Origin: DASPKS01 sp035628035
GTDB lineage: Bacteria; Bacteroidota; Rhodothermia; Rhodothermales; Rubricoccaceae
Direction: 5' to 3'
Assembly (NCBI GenBank): GCA_035628035.1
Contig: DASPKS010000113.1
Span: 1-13,461 of the forward strand
Length of the DNA stretch: 13,461 nucleotides
This document shows, one piece after another, positions 1-6,818 of the stretch (position 1 is the first letter of the stretch; every line of letters starts with the position of its first letter). A program made the position numbers and the translations under genes. The notes beneath the pieces were generated by a model that was not told the DNA's origin, did no database searches, and saw only the letters and a list, made by a program, of their open reading frames with translations.

Positions 1-1049
1 GGTTGCAGGTTGCAACCGTTGACGGTGTGGTGCGCCAGCATCTGCCCCGGCGTCCAGTACTGGTGGCGAAAGCTCGTGGCGCTCAGGCGTTCCGGCGCTG
101 CGGCTTTCGCGGGCTGCAGCCAGACCTCGAGCTGGATGTCGAATGCGCCCAGTGCACGGTCCTGCGGATCGTCCAGGTACGGCAGGGGCGGCGCGTCCCC
201 AGGCGCGCGCTCATGCGGGCAGCGATAGGGCTTCAGCGCCTCCATCGTCACCATCCACGGCGACAGCGTCGTCGCGAAGTTCTTCGCGAGGAACGGGCCG
301 AGCGGGACGTACTCCCACCGCTGGATGTCGCGCGCGCTCCAGTCGTTGACCAGGACGCACCCAAAGAGGTGCTCCCCGGCGTGCCCGATGGGGATCGGCG
401 TGCCCATCGCGTTGCCGGGCCCGACGAACGCGCCGAGCTCGAGCTCGATGTCGAGCTGGCGGCTAGGGCCGAACACAGGCGGCTCGTCGTCCTTCGGGCG
501 GGTCTGCCCCTGCGGCCGCACGATGGGCGTCCCGCTCACGACGACGGACGACGCGCGACCGTGGTAGCCCACCGGGAGGTGCAGCCAGTTCGGCATCAGC
601 GCGTTCTCTCTCCCGCGGAACATGATGCCGACGTTCGTCGCGTGCTGGCGCGAGGCGTAGAAGTCGGTATAGTCGCCGATGCGCGCGGGGAGGTGCACGG
701 TCACCTCCGCGAGCGGGAGGAGGACGGCGTCGCGGAGCTGCCCGTGCTCGCGGAGCGCGGGGCCGCCGTCGGCGCGCAGGAGGTCCTGGAGGCGGCGGCG
801 GACGGCACCCCATGCGGGCCTTCCCATCGCCATGAACGCGTTGAGCGCCGTGTCGACGAACGCGCGTCGCCCGTCGAGCTCGGGCAGGTCGAGCAGGCCC
901 TGCTCCTCCAGCAGGCGGAGGTCGAGCACGAGGTCGCCGACCCGCACCCCGACGCGCGGCGACCCGCCCTCCGGACGCGTGAACACCCCGTACGGGAGGT
1001 TCTGGAGCGGGAACGACGTGCCGGCGGGGAGGTCGAGGAACGAGCGCAT
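1..1049 (-). CDS. fahA: Fumarylacetoacetase, C-terminus cut by window edge
   Basis: Hydrolyses 4-fumarylacetoacetate to fumarate and acetoacetate, the last step of tyrosine catabolism through homogentisate; cytosolic metal enzyme. The 349 visible residues start with MRSFLDLPAGTSFPLQNLPYG. The family's active-site signature DYTDFYASRQHATNVG lies at about residues 126-141. By comparison with mouse FAH, the metal ligands are D129, E202, E204 (in LDIELELG) and D236 (in VNDWSARD), and the catalytic His is H136. These run at a constant +3 offset from the mouse numbering, so the alignment is colinear. The protein leaves the window inside the conserved HHTVNGCNLQ segment, so roughly the last 70 residues are missing (family about 420 residues). 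The ATG lies 17 bp after the stop of the upstream uncharacterised gene, indicating co-transcription. There is no clear Shine-Dalgarno sequence. The identification is secure. Confidence 0.96.
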   Translation of the reverse strand, partial: MRSFLDLPAGTSFPLQNLPYGVFTRPEGGSPRVGVRVGDLVLDLRLLEEQGLLDLPELDGRRAFVDTALNAFMAMGRPAWGAVRRRLQDLLRADGGPALREHGQLRDAVLLPLAEVTVHLPARIGDYTDFYASRQHATNVGIMFRGRENALMPNWLHLPVGYHGRASSVVVSGTPIVRPQGQTRPKDDEPPVFGPSRQLDIELELGAFVGPGNAMGTPIPIGHAGEHLFGCVLVNDWSARDIQRWEYVPLGPFLAKNFATTLSPWMVTMEALKPYRCPHERAPGDAPPLPYLDDPQDRALGAFDIQLEVWLQPAKAAAPERLSATSFRHQYWTPGQMLAHHTVNGCNLQ

Positions 1050-1066
1050 GGGTGAGGGGCTTGTCC

Positions 1067-2020
1067 TCAGAGCCAGCCGAGGGCGCGGAGGTCGTCGCGG
1101 GGCTCGTCGAAGGAGCAGGTGCCGTAGGAAGTGGCGAAGGCCGCACGGGCATCGGCCACCTCGGGGGTGTTGGCGCCATACCCGTTCCAGGCGAACCCGT
1201 CCGCGTCGAAGGTAAAGCGGCGCGAGCCGGGGTCTTCGAGGATGGGCCGGAGTTCGGCGGCGCTGAGGTGGCGCGCGTGGGCGAGGAGCGCCGACCCGAA
1301 CACGTTCACGAACCCGTGCATCGTCGCGCCGGTCTCCGGGTCTAAGCGGGGGAACGGGTGGTGGAGGCCGGCCGTTGCCTTGAACGGCGCGCTGGCGTCG
1401 CGGGCGAGGACGAGGGCGTGCGCGAGGGCGTCAGGCGAGGGGAATGCCTCGGGCGTCTCGCCGCCGCACCGGAACTTCAGCCCCGCCACCGGCCGCCCCG
1501 CCTCCGCGTTCCGCGCCGCCACCGCCTCCGCCGCCCTCTCGATGCCCTTCAGCCCGCCCGTCAGGTCGACTTCGCAATAGATGCGGGGACCCTCGCCGCC
1601 GGCGGATGCATCGAGGTGCTCGTTCATGGTGCCCAGCAGGTCTTCAAGGGCCGCGCGGTCCTGGGCGATCGCAGCGGAGATCTTCCCCTCGAAGCGGTCG
1701 GCGACAGCACGGCCCCCGTGCTGGTGCTCGAACGCGCGGGCCGCGGTGACGTCGTCGGGCCACGCCTTGAAGGGGTCGTCGGCTGCCCGGAGGAGGATGG
1801 AAAAACGGAAGGGGGGTGCCTCCTCGAAGAGGTCGGCGTAGGCATCGAGCTCGCCCAGCCGGGCGACGGGGACGATGAACCGGCCGAGCATCCACGCGTC
1901 GCGGCCAGCGCGGTAGCGGGCGTAGTTCCGGAGGGCGGGGTCGAGGTCGAGCCGGGCGGGCGGGAACAGCCCGGCGTAGTCCATCAACCCGTCGAGGAAA
2001 GCGCGGAGACTGGCGACCAT
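1067..2020 (-). CDS. Conserved uncharacterised protein, first gene of the fahA pair
   Basis: A 317-residue protein with no signal peptide or membrane segment; I cannot assign a function. It resembles a widespread family of hypothetical proteins with fixed motifs: MDYAGLFPPA (13-22), WMLGRFIVP (43-51), LKFRCGG (181-187), FKATAGLHHP (213-222), then HGFVNVFGSALLA, and a C-terminal GTCSFDEP. Invariant-looking K182, R184, K214, H220 and H221 on successive strand-like segments suggest a cytosolic enzyme, perhaps an alpha/beta barrel binding an anionic substrate; that is inference only. It begins an operon with fumarylacetoacetase 17 bp downstream, so a link to aromatic amino-acid breakdown is possible but unproven. 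The ATG is preceded by a pyrimidine-rich leader without Shine-Dalgarno, and a TATCTTCC box lies 63 bases or more upstream. Being a real gene is near certain; the role is unknown. Confidence 0.9.
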   Translation of the reverse strand: MVASLRAFLDGLMDYAGLFPPARLDLDPALRNYARYRAGRDAWMLGRFIVPVARLGELDAYADLFEEAPPFRFSILLRAADDPFKAWPDDVTAARAFEHQHGGRAVADRFEGKISAAIAQDRAALEDLLGTMNEHLDASAGGEGPRIYCEVDLTGGLKGIERAAEAVAARNAEAGRPVAGLKFRCGGETPEAFPSPDALAHALVLARDASAPFKATAGLHHPFPRLDPETGATMHGFVNVFGSALLAHARHLSAAELRPILEDPGSRRFTFDADGFAWNGYGANTPEVADARAAFATSYGTCSFDEPRDDLRALGWL

Positions 2021-2072
2021 GCGGAGAGGGGGACCAAGGGCGCCGAACGGGCGTAAGCGGGGGCGTCGCGCC

Positions 2073-2102
2073 TTGACGGCGCGGAAGATAATGGTAGCTT
2101 GC
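2073..2102 (+). promoter_or_regulatory. Candidate promoter of the TPR protein gene
   Basis: TTGACG at 2073-2078 is followed by TAGCTTGC at 2095-2102. The interval from TTG to TA is exactly 19 bases, which is the spacing expected for the Bacteroidota -33/-7 promoter (TTG, then TAnnTTTG). It would start transcription near 2108 and give a leader of about 70 bases containing a small CTGGG/CCCAG hairpin (2134-2138 with 2144-2148). This is the best promoter candidate in the window. Confidence 0.5.
2083..2090 (-). promoter_or_regulatory. Candidate -7 promoter box for the uncharacterised gene-fahA operon
   Basis: Read on the minus strand this is TATCTTCC, fitting the TAnnTT core of the Bacteroidota -7 element (TAnnTTTG). 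It lies 62 bases upstream of the ATG at 2020. No TTG occurs at the expected -33 position, so the assignment rests on one box and the divergent context. Confidence 0.35.
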
Positions 2103-2179
2103 GGGCCTGCCTAGCCGCCGCCGGAGCGCCCCTCTGGGAGGGCCCCAGCCGGCGCGGACCCGCCCTTCCCGACACCGCC

Positions 2180-3334
2180 ATGCTCCGCTCATTCCCTCTC
2201 CTCTCTGCCCTCCTGCTCGCCGCCGTCCTCGTCGCCGGGGCGGACGGCTGCTCGAGCGATCCCAACGTCGAGGGCGCCCGGCTCTACATGCGGTCGAACG
2301 ACCACGACGCCGCCCTCCGGAGCCTCGAGACCGCGCTCCAGTCGAACCCCGATAACGTCGAGGCCCTCCAGCTGAAGGCGGAAGTGCTCCGGCAGAAGAC
2401 CGAGCGCACGACCGACCCCGCCGCGCGCGGCGCCCTCGCCACCGAGATGGTCGCCGCCATCGAGCGCGCCCGCCAGCTCGCCCCGGACAACGCCGACGTG
2501 CGCACGACGTGGCAGAACGTCTACGTCACCGAGATGAACTACGGCGTCGGCCAGCTCCGCCGATCCGCTGAGGACGCCGCGGCCGCTCGCGCCGCCATCG
2601 CCGCCTTCCAGAACGTCACGCGGATCGCCCCGGACTCGGCCGGGGGCCACTTCAATCTCGGCCTGGCCTACCTCGTCGGCGACGACGCCGACCAGGCCAT
2701 CGACCCGCTCCAGCGCTCGATCGACCTCGGTGGCGCCGACGCCAACGCCTACCTCTACCTCGGCCGCGCGCTCATCGCCACGCAGCAGGGCGACCGCGCC
2801 ATCGCGTTGCTCGAGCAGGGCGTACAGGCGTTCCCGGCCAACGAGGCGCTCCAGGCCGAGCTCCTCAACGCGTACAGCGCCTCCGGCCAGACCGACCGCT
2901 CCATCGCCGCCTACGAGGCGGCGATCCAGCGGAACCCGGACAACGCGCTCTACCGCTACAACTACGGCTCGATGCTCCTCCAGGCCGAGCGGTACGACGA
3001 GGCCGTCGAGCAGCTCGAGCGGGCCGTCGCCATCGACGCCACGAACCCCGACGCGTTCTACAACCTCGGCGCGGCGTACCAGAACAAGGCGGCGGCGCTC
3101 AGCCGCCAGATGAACGAGACGACCGACGAGGCGCGCGCCGCCCAGCTGCGCACCGAGCGCGACGACCTCCTCCGGCAGGCGCTGCCCCACCTCCTCCAGG
3201 CCCGCCGCCTGACGGAGGCCGCCGGCGGCGAGGTCCAGAGCGTCTGCCGCGCGCTCTTCCAGGTCCACACCACGCTCGCCCAGATCGAGGAGGCCCGCGA
3301 GGCCGCGGCCTGCGGCGGGATGGACACCAACTAG
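2180..3334 (+). CDS. TPR-repeat protein, probably lipid-anchored or periplasmic
   Basis: A 384-residue protein with an N-terminal export signal: MLRSFPLL, then a hydrophobic run to residue 20, ending GADGC with Cys24. The lipobox is weak because A-D-G precedes the Cys where a Leu/Val is usual, so cleavage by signal peptidase I is an alternative. One TPR-like unit spans about 33-66. A tandem array covers about 156-290 in 32-34-residue units with the typical YNLG...Y..A...L..A....P.N pattern, the last followed by a charged, helical C-terminus. TPR arrays mediate protein contacts and have no catalytic role. ATG 2180 is preferred over the upstream in-frame TTG at 2099 because that codon lies inside the predicted -7 box and would bury the signal peptide. 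It is transcribed alone, with a terminator-like hairpin 27 bp after the stop. Partners are unknown. Confidence 0.9.
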   Translation: MLRSFPLLSALLLAAVLVAGADGCSSDPNVEGARLYMRSNDHDAALRSLETALQSNPDNVEALQLKAEVLRQKTERTTDPAARGALATEMVAAIERARQLAPDNADVRTTWQNVYVTEMNYGVGQLRRSAEDAAAARAAIAAFQNVTRIAPDSAGGHFNLGLAYLVGDDADQAIDPLQRSIDLGGADANAYLYLGRALIATQQGDRAIALLEQGVQAFPANEALQAELLNAYSASGQTDRSIAAYEAAIQRNPDNALYRYNYGSMLLQAERYDEAVEQLERAVAIDATNPDAFYNLGAAYQNKAAALSRQMNETTDEARAAQLRTERDDLLRQALPHLLQARRLTEAAGGEVQSVCRALFQVHTTLAQIEEAREAAACGGMDTN

Positions 3335-3345
3335 AAGCGGCTCGT

Positions 3346-3353
3346 TACCTTCC
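3346..3353 (+). promoter_or_regulatory. Possible -7 box upstream of the cystathionine enzyme gene
   Basis: TACCTTCC matches the TAnnTT core and lies just after the TPR gene stop. A TGGACA at 3321-3326 is the only -35-like element, and its spacing is too long for either the sigma-70 or the Bacteroidota rule. If real, the transcript would begin just before or at the hairpin at 3360-3392. Confidence 0.25.
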
Positions 3354-3359
3354 CGGAGC

Positions 3360-3400
3360 GCGGGGACGCGGGGCTGCCCACCGCGTCCCCGTCTTCTTTT
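3360..3400 (+). terminator. Rho-independent terminator-like hairpin after the TPR gene
   Basis: GGGGACGCGG (3362-3371) pairs perfectly with CCGCGTCCCC (3381-3390), extended by a C-G pair and a G-T pair at 3360-3361/3391-3392. The loop is nine bases, and the pyrimidine tract GTCTTCTTTT follows. This is the form of an intrinsic terminator for the TPR gene on the plus strand. It sits only 12 bases before the next ATG, so it could also act in the leader of the following gene. Confidence 0.65.
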
Positions 3401-3411
3401 CCCGCCTCTCC

Positions 3412-4593
3412 ATGTCCACGACGAACGGTACCGCCACACAGGAGGCGCTTGGGTTCGCCACGCGCGCCGTCCACGCCGGCCAGCGGCCGGACCCCATCAC
3501 CGGCGCCGTGATGACGCCGGTTTACCTCACGAGCACGTACGCGCAGGACGCCCCCGGCGAGCACCGGGGCTACGAGTACGCCCGCGTCTCGAACCCGACG
3601 CGGACGGCGCTGGAGCAGAACCTCGCCGCCCTCGAAGGGGCCGCCCACGGCGTCGCCTTCGCCTCCGGCGTGGCCGCGCTCGACGCCATCCTCAAGCGGC
3701 TCCGCCCCGGCGACCACGTCGTCTCCACCAACGACCTCTACGGCGGCTCGTACCGCCTCATGCGGCAGGTGTTCGAGCCGTACGGGCTCCGCTTCACCTT
3801 CGCCGACCTCTCCGATCCCGCTGCCGCCGAGGCCGCGTTCACGCCGGAGACGAAGCTGCTCTGGCTCGAAACGCCGACGAACCCCCTCCTCAAGGTGGTC
3901 GACATCGCGGCGCTGGCCGACCTCGCCCATGCCCACCACGTGGACGTGGCGGTGGACAACACCTTCGCGAGCCCCTACCTCCAGCAGCCCCTCGCCCTCG
4001 GCGCCGACCTCGTCCACCACTCCTCGACGAAGTACCTCGGCGGCCACTCCGACGTCGTCGGCGGGGCTGTGCTGACGAGCCGCGACGACTGGGCGGAAGC
4101 GCTCCGCTTCCAGATCAAGTGCACCGGCGCGGCGCCCGGCCCGCTCGACTGCTTCCTCCTCCTCCGCGGCACGAAGACGCTCCACCTCCGGATGGAGCGG
4201 CACTGCGCGAACGCCGAGGCCGTCGCCCGCTTCCTCCGCGACCACGCGAAGGTGGCGGACGTCCGCTGGCCGGGCTTCGAGGACGACCCCGGCCACGCCA
4301 TCGCGCGGCGGCAGATGCGGGGGTTCGGCGGGATGGTCTCGTTCACGCTGAAGGACGACGCCGTCGAGACGGCCATGCGCGTGATGGCCGCCACCGAGGT
4401 GTTCACGCTGGCCGAGAGCCTCGGGGGCGTCGAGAGCCTCGTGTGCCACCCCGCCACGATGACGCACGCCTCGATCCCCGCCGACGTCCGCCGCGCGGCC
4501 GGCCTCTCGGACTCCCTCATCCGGCTCTCCGTCGGCGTCGAGGACGTGGACGACCTCCTCGCCGACCTCGACCGCGCCCTCACGGCCGCCTGA
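3412..4593 (+). CDS. metB: Cystathionine gamma-synthase / gamma-lyase family PLP enzyme
   Basis: A 393-residue PLP enzyme of the Cys/Met metabolism family, the usual length. Cytosolic. Members either join O-succinyl- or O-acetylhomoserine to cysteine (gamma-synthase, towards methionine) or split cystathionine to cysteine (gamma-lyase). Visible landmarks are YEYARVSNPTR (54-64), which contributes phosphate-binding residues from the neighbouring subunit; the FASGVAALDAIL stretch; DNTFASPYLQQP; the PLP Lys K207 in SSTKYLGGHSD; GAAPGPLDCFLLLRGTKTL; and the substrate-binding ESLGGVESLVCHPATMTHAS near the C-terminus. These do not separate synthase from lyase, so the symbol is provisional. The ATG has no Shine-Dalgarno and follows a pyrimidine-rich leader. 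A phosphatidyltransferase gene begins 5 bp after the stop; the two look co-transcribed but share no obvious pathway. Confidence 0.93.
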   Translation: MSTTNGTATQEALGFATRAVHAGQRPDPITGAVMTPVYLTSTYAQDAPGEHRGYEYARVSNPTRTALEQNLAALEGAAHGVAFASGVAALDAILKRLRPGDHVVSTNDLYGGSYRLMRQVFEPYGLRFTFADLSDPAAAEAAFTPETKLLWLETPTNPLLKVVDIAALADLAHAHHVDVAVDNTFASPYLQQPLALGADLVHHSSTKYLGGHSDVVGGAVLTSRDDWAEALRFQIKCTGAAPGPLDCFLLLRGTKTLHLRMERHCANAEAVARFLRDHAKVADVRWPGFEDDPGHAIARRQMRGFGGMVSFTLKDDAVETAMRVMAATEVFTLAESLGGVESLVCHPATMTHASIPADVRRAAGLSDSLIRLSVGVEDVDDLLADLDRALTAA

Positions 4594-4598
4594 TCCCA

Positions 4599-5333
4599 AT
4601 GGCCGAGCAGCCCGTCGCCAAGCCCCGCGTCAACCGGATCGCGCTCGCGCGGTTCGAGCAGTGGGCGCTCCCCGCGATGGCGAAGCGGCTGCCCCTCTGG
4701 GTGACGCCCGACGTGCTCACGGTCGTGGGCATCCTGGCCGCCCTTGGCATCGGCGTGAGCTACGTGCTCGCCAGCTACGACCTCGACTGGCTCTGGGCGG
4801 CCTCGTTCCTCTTCGTCGTCAACTGGTGGGGCGACAGCCTCGACGGGACCGTCGCCCGCGTCCGCCGCATTCAGCGTGAGCGGTACGGGTTCTTCGTGGA
4901 CCACCAGTCCGACGCGCTCTCGACGCTGCTCATCTTCGGCGGCATCGGCGTCTCGGAGCTGGCCCGGCTCGACATCGCGCTCGCGATGATCCTGGGGTAC
5001 TACCTCATGATGCTCCTCGTGGACCACGTCACCATCGCGCGGGGCGTGTTCAAGATCTCCTTCGGCGGGTTCGGCCCCACCGAGGGGCGCCTGTTCATGA
5101 TGGCCTGCAACACGGCGGTGTGGGCGCTCGGCAACCCGACCGCGCACGTGCTGGGGCACCCCCTCCAGCTGTTCGATGGGCTGGGGCTCATCACCGCCGG
5201 CGGGCTCGTGTTCATCTACGTCCTCACGGGGCTGAAGGAGCGGGCGCTCCTCGCGAAGCTCGACCCGCCACGCACGCCCGAGCCCGACCCGCCCGTCCCC
5301 GACCCTGTGCTCGAAGACGCGGGGGGCCGCTAG
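4599..5333 (+). CDS. CDP-alcohol phosphatidyltransferase family membrane protein
   Basis: A 244-residue integral membrane enzyme expected to transfer a phosphoalcohol from a CDP-linked donor, making a phospholipid head group or precursor. About six hydrophobic segments are visible, starting at LTVVGILAALGIGVSYVL and ending at GLITAGGLVFIYVLTGL, with a proline-rich cytosolic-looking tail. The family signature carries all four metal-binding Asp residues: D79, D82, D101 and D105 in DSLDGTVAR...GFFVDHQSD. The stretch between R87 and G97 holds nine residues rather than the usual eight, which suggests a separate subfamily. The acceptor alcohol cannot be told from sequence. ATG 4599 is chosen because it lies 5 bp after the upstream stop and immediately precedes the conserved region; a longer in-frame reading would run far back through the upstream gene. 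It converges on the MOSC gene with a 10 bp gap and no visible terminator. Confidence 0.9.
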   Translation: MAEQPVAKPRVNRIALARFEQWALPAMAKRLPLWVTPDVLTVVGILAALGIGVSYVLASYDLDWLWAASFLFVVNWWGDSLDGTVARVRRIQRERYGFFVDHQSDALSTLLIFGGIGVSELARLDIALAMILGYYLMMLLVDHVTIARGVFKISFGGFGPTEGRLFMMACNTAVWALGNPTAHVLGHPLQLFDGLGLITAGGLVFIYVLTGLKERALLAKLDPPRTPEPDPPVPDPVLEDAGGR

Positions 5334-5343
5334 CTCGCCGGGC

Positions 5344-5811
5344 TCATCCCTCGATCCGCACCGGGTCGCCCGGCCGAACGGTCCCTTCCTGAAGCACGCG
5401 GGCGTACCAGCGGCTCCACCCGGGGTGGCGGGCGTCGTCGATCCGCCGGAAGGCACCGTCGCGGAAGAAGGGCGCGATGGTCTTGCAGGGGTTCGTGAGC
5501 CGCGTGATCTGGAGGCGTACCTGGTCGCCGACGGCGAGCACCACCTCCGGGGCGAGCCGGCTCCAGTCCACCCCCACCAGCGTCATGTTCTCGCCGACGG
5601 CGCCGGGGAAGATGGGGTGGCCTTCCTCCTGGAGCGCGAGCACGAGCTCCAGCGCGTAGAGGCACACCGCCCGCTCCGGCCCGCCATGGATCTTAGGGTG
5701 GTTGACGGCGTCGGTCCGTAGCCCCTCCGTGCCGACGTACGCCTCGGCGACGGCGCGCTTGGGCACGCCGCCGGGCGAGACGTTGAGCTGGAAGACGCGG
5801 CCGGCCATCAT
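5344..5811 (-). CDS. MOSC-domain protein
   Basis: A 155-residue single-domain MOSC protein (molybdenum cofactor sulfurase C-terminal fold), a family that binds molybdenum cofactor or carries sulfur and includes the YiiM type of N-hydroxylated base reductases. Seen in the sequence: HPKIHGGPERAVCLYALE, the GENMTLVGVDW segment, and the conserved Cys at 109 in TRLTNPCKTIAPFF, the residue linked to cofactor binding in this family. No molybdoenzyme gene lies nearby, so the partner is unknown. The start is ATG 5811, whose ATGA overlaps the dapF stop by 4 bp, a typical coupled arrangement; ATG 5808 immediately downstream is an equally good codon. Longer in-frame readings into dapF are shadows. Confidence 0.9.
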   Translation of the reverse strand: MMAGRVFQLNVSPGGVPKRAVAEAYVGTEGLRTDAVNHPKIHGGPERAVCLYALELVLALQEEGHPIFPGAVGENMTLVGVDWSRLAPEVVLAVGDQVRLQITRLTNPCKTIAPFFRDGAFRRIDDARHPGWSRWYARVLQEGTVRPGDPVRIEG

Positions 5812-6716
5812 GGGAAAAGATCGGCGGGGTACACCTCCAACGTTCCCTGGAAGACGACCTCGGCCGGGCCTTCGAGCGTGAGGTCGCGCACGGCCTCGGC
5901 GGTCGTCGCGCCGTCCGGAAGTACGAAGCCCACGCGGAGCGTGCCGCCGGGCATCTCCACCTCTACCCGGTCGGTCTGCACCCGCCCGCTCAGCCGCGCG
6001 GCGAGGGCCACGGCGAGGGCGCCCGTTCCGCACGCCAGTGTCTCGGCCTCGACGCCCTTCTCGAACGTCCGCGCGCGCACGCGGGCCGGCCCATCACCGC
6101 CCGCCTCGAGCACCTCGGCGAAGTTGGCGTTGGCGCCTGCCGGGGCGAAGGCGGCGTCGCTGCGGATGGGCGCGCCGAGCCTGTCCAGGTCGAGGCTCCC
6201 TACGCCCTCTACGAAGCGAACGGCGTGCTCGGTGCCGGTCCAGATGGCGAAGGTGGGCTCCCCATCCGCTAGCCGCACCTCGCTGAATCCTCGCGGGGAT
6301 GGGACGTGGAGGCGCACATCAGCGTGGGGGTCGGCCGGCACGTCGGCAGCGTACCGGCCCCCGTCGGTGTCGAAGACGAGCGTGGCCGCGCCGTCGGGAT
6401 GGGGCGTGCCGGCGATCCCGGCGAGGCGGGCGAAACGGGCCAGGCACCGCGCCCCGTTCCCGCACATCGTCGCCGCCGAGCCATCGGCGTTGAGGTAGCG
6501 CATGCGGAAGTGCGCCCCCTCAGCGTCGGGCTCACGGAGAGCGAGGACGCCGTCGGCCCCGACGCCCGTCCGGCGGGGGCAGTAGCGGCGGGCGAGCGCG
6601 GCCAGCTCCGCCTCGGAGAAGCGGAGGAACCGGTCGTCGAGGACGATGAAGTCGTTCCCGGCCCCACTCATCTTCGTGAACGGGACGACGAGGGGCCGGG
6701 GCGCTACGGGCGTCAT
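5808..6716 (-). CDS. dapF: Diaminopimelate epimerase
   Basis: Interconverts LL- and meso-diaminopimelate for lysine and peptidoglycan synthesis; cytosolic, cofactor-independent, two-cysteine mechanism. The 302 residues show the N-terminal FTKMSGAGNDFIVLD, the first catalytic Cys C85 in ATMCGNGARC, and the second, C229, in ETLACGTGALA. The EKGVEAET segment before the second Cys is the Bacteroidota-like form of the usual ERGVGET. The segment normally written G-N/S-P-H reads TGTEHAV (161-166), with Glu163 where Pro is usual. Length is slightly above the common 270-280, partly from a short N-terminal extension. The ATG at 6716 has no Shine-Dalgarno. It is the first gene of a pair with the overlapping MOSC gene and is divergent from phoH. 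Confidence 0.96.
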   Translation of the reverse strand: MTPVAPRPLVVPFTKMSGAGNDFIVLDDRFLRFSEAELAALARRYCPRRTGVGADGVLALREPDAEGAHFRMRYLNADGSAATMCGNGARCLARFARLAGIAGTPHPDGAATLVFDTDGGRYAADVPADPHADVRLHVPSPRGFSEVRLADGEPTFAIWTGTEHAVRFVEGVGSLDLDRLGAPIRSDAAFAPAGANANFAEVLEAGGDGPARVRARTFEKGVEAETLACGTGALAVALAARLSGRVQTDRVEVEMPGGTLRVGFVLPDGATTAEAVRDLTLEGPAEVVFQGTLEVYPADLFP

Positions 6717-6739
6717 GATGACGGCGTGATCCTTTTTTG

Positions 6740-6767
6740 AGGACGGTCGTTCGACCCTCCCCGTCCT
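6740..6767. repeat. Inverted repeat in the dapF-phoH intergenic region (first)
   Basis: AGGACGG (6740-6746) and CCGTCCT (6761-6767) form a perfect 7 bp inverted repeat around a 14-base spacer. A run of six T lies just before it on the plus strand, the wrong side for a plus-strand terminator. It could be a chance GC-rich repeat or part of an operator between the divergent genes. Confidence 0.4.
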
Positions 6768-6771
6768 TCCG

Positions 6772-6793
6772 GGCGTGCGAGATTACGCACGCC
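6772..6793. promoter_or_regulatory. Inverted repeat near the phoH start (second), possible operator or leader hairpin
   Basis: GGCGTGCG (6772-6779) and CGCACGCC (6786-6793) form a perfect 8 bp inverted repeat around AGATTA. It is centred about 36 bases before the phoH start codon, a plausible place for a repressor site or a leader hairpin. I find no TAnnTT promoter box between the two genes on either strand, so the actual promoters here are not identified. Confidence 0.35.
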
Positions 6794-6818
6794 TCCCCTG
6801 CCTCTCCTCCTTCTCCCC

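Noticed and set aside
3..1055. Long plus-strand open frame of about 350 codons opposite fumarylacetoacetase
   Set aside because: Its protein is Arg/Ala/Val-rich and featureless, and the minus strand encodes a clear fumarylacetoacetase with all catalytic residues. High GC produces long antisense frames.
2099..2179. Upstream TTG start giving a 27-residue longer TPR protein
   Set aside because: It would place the start within the predicted -7 promoter box and put polar residues ahead of the signal peptide.
3335..3411. Riboswitch for methionine or SAM ahead of the cystathionine gene
   Set aside because: The gap is 77 bases and is mostly one simple hairpin; no SAM aptamer core can be fitted.
3331..4599. 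Minus-strand open frame of 422 codons opposite the cystathionine enzyme
   Set aside because: Antisense shadow: low-complexity composition, no motif, and fully covered by a recognised PLP enzyme on the plus strand.
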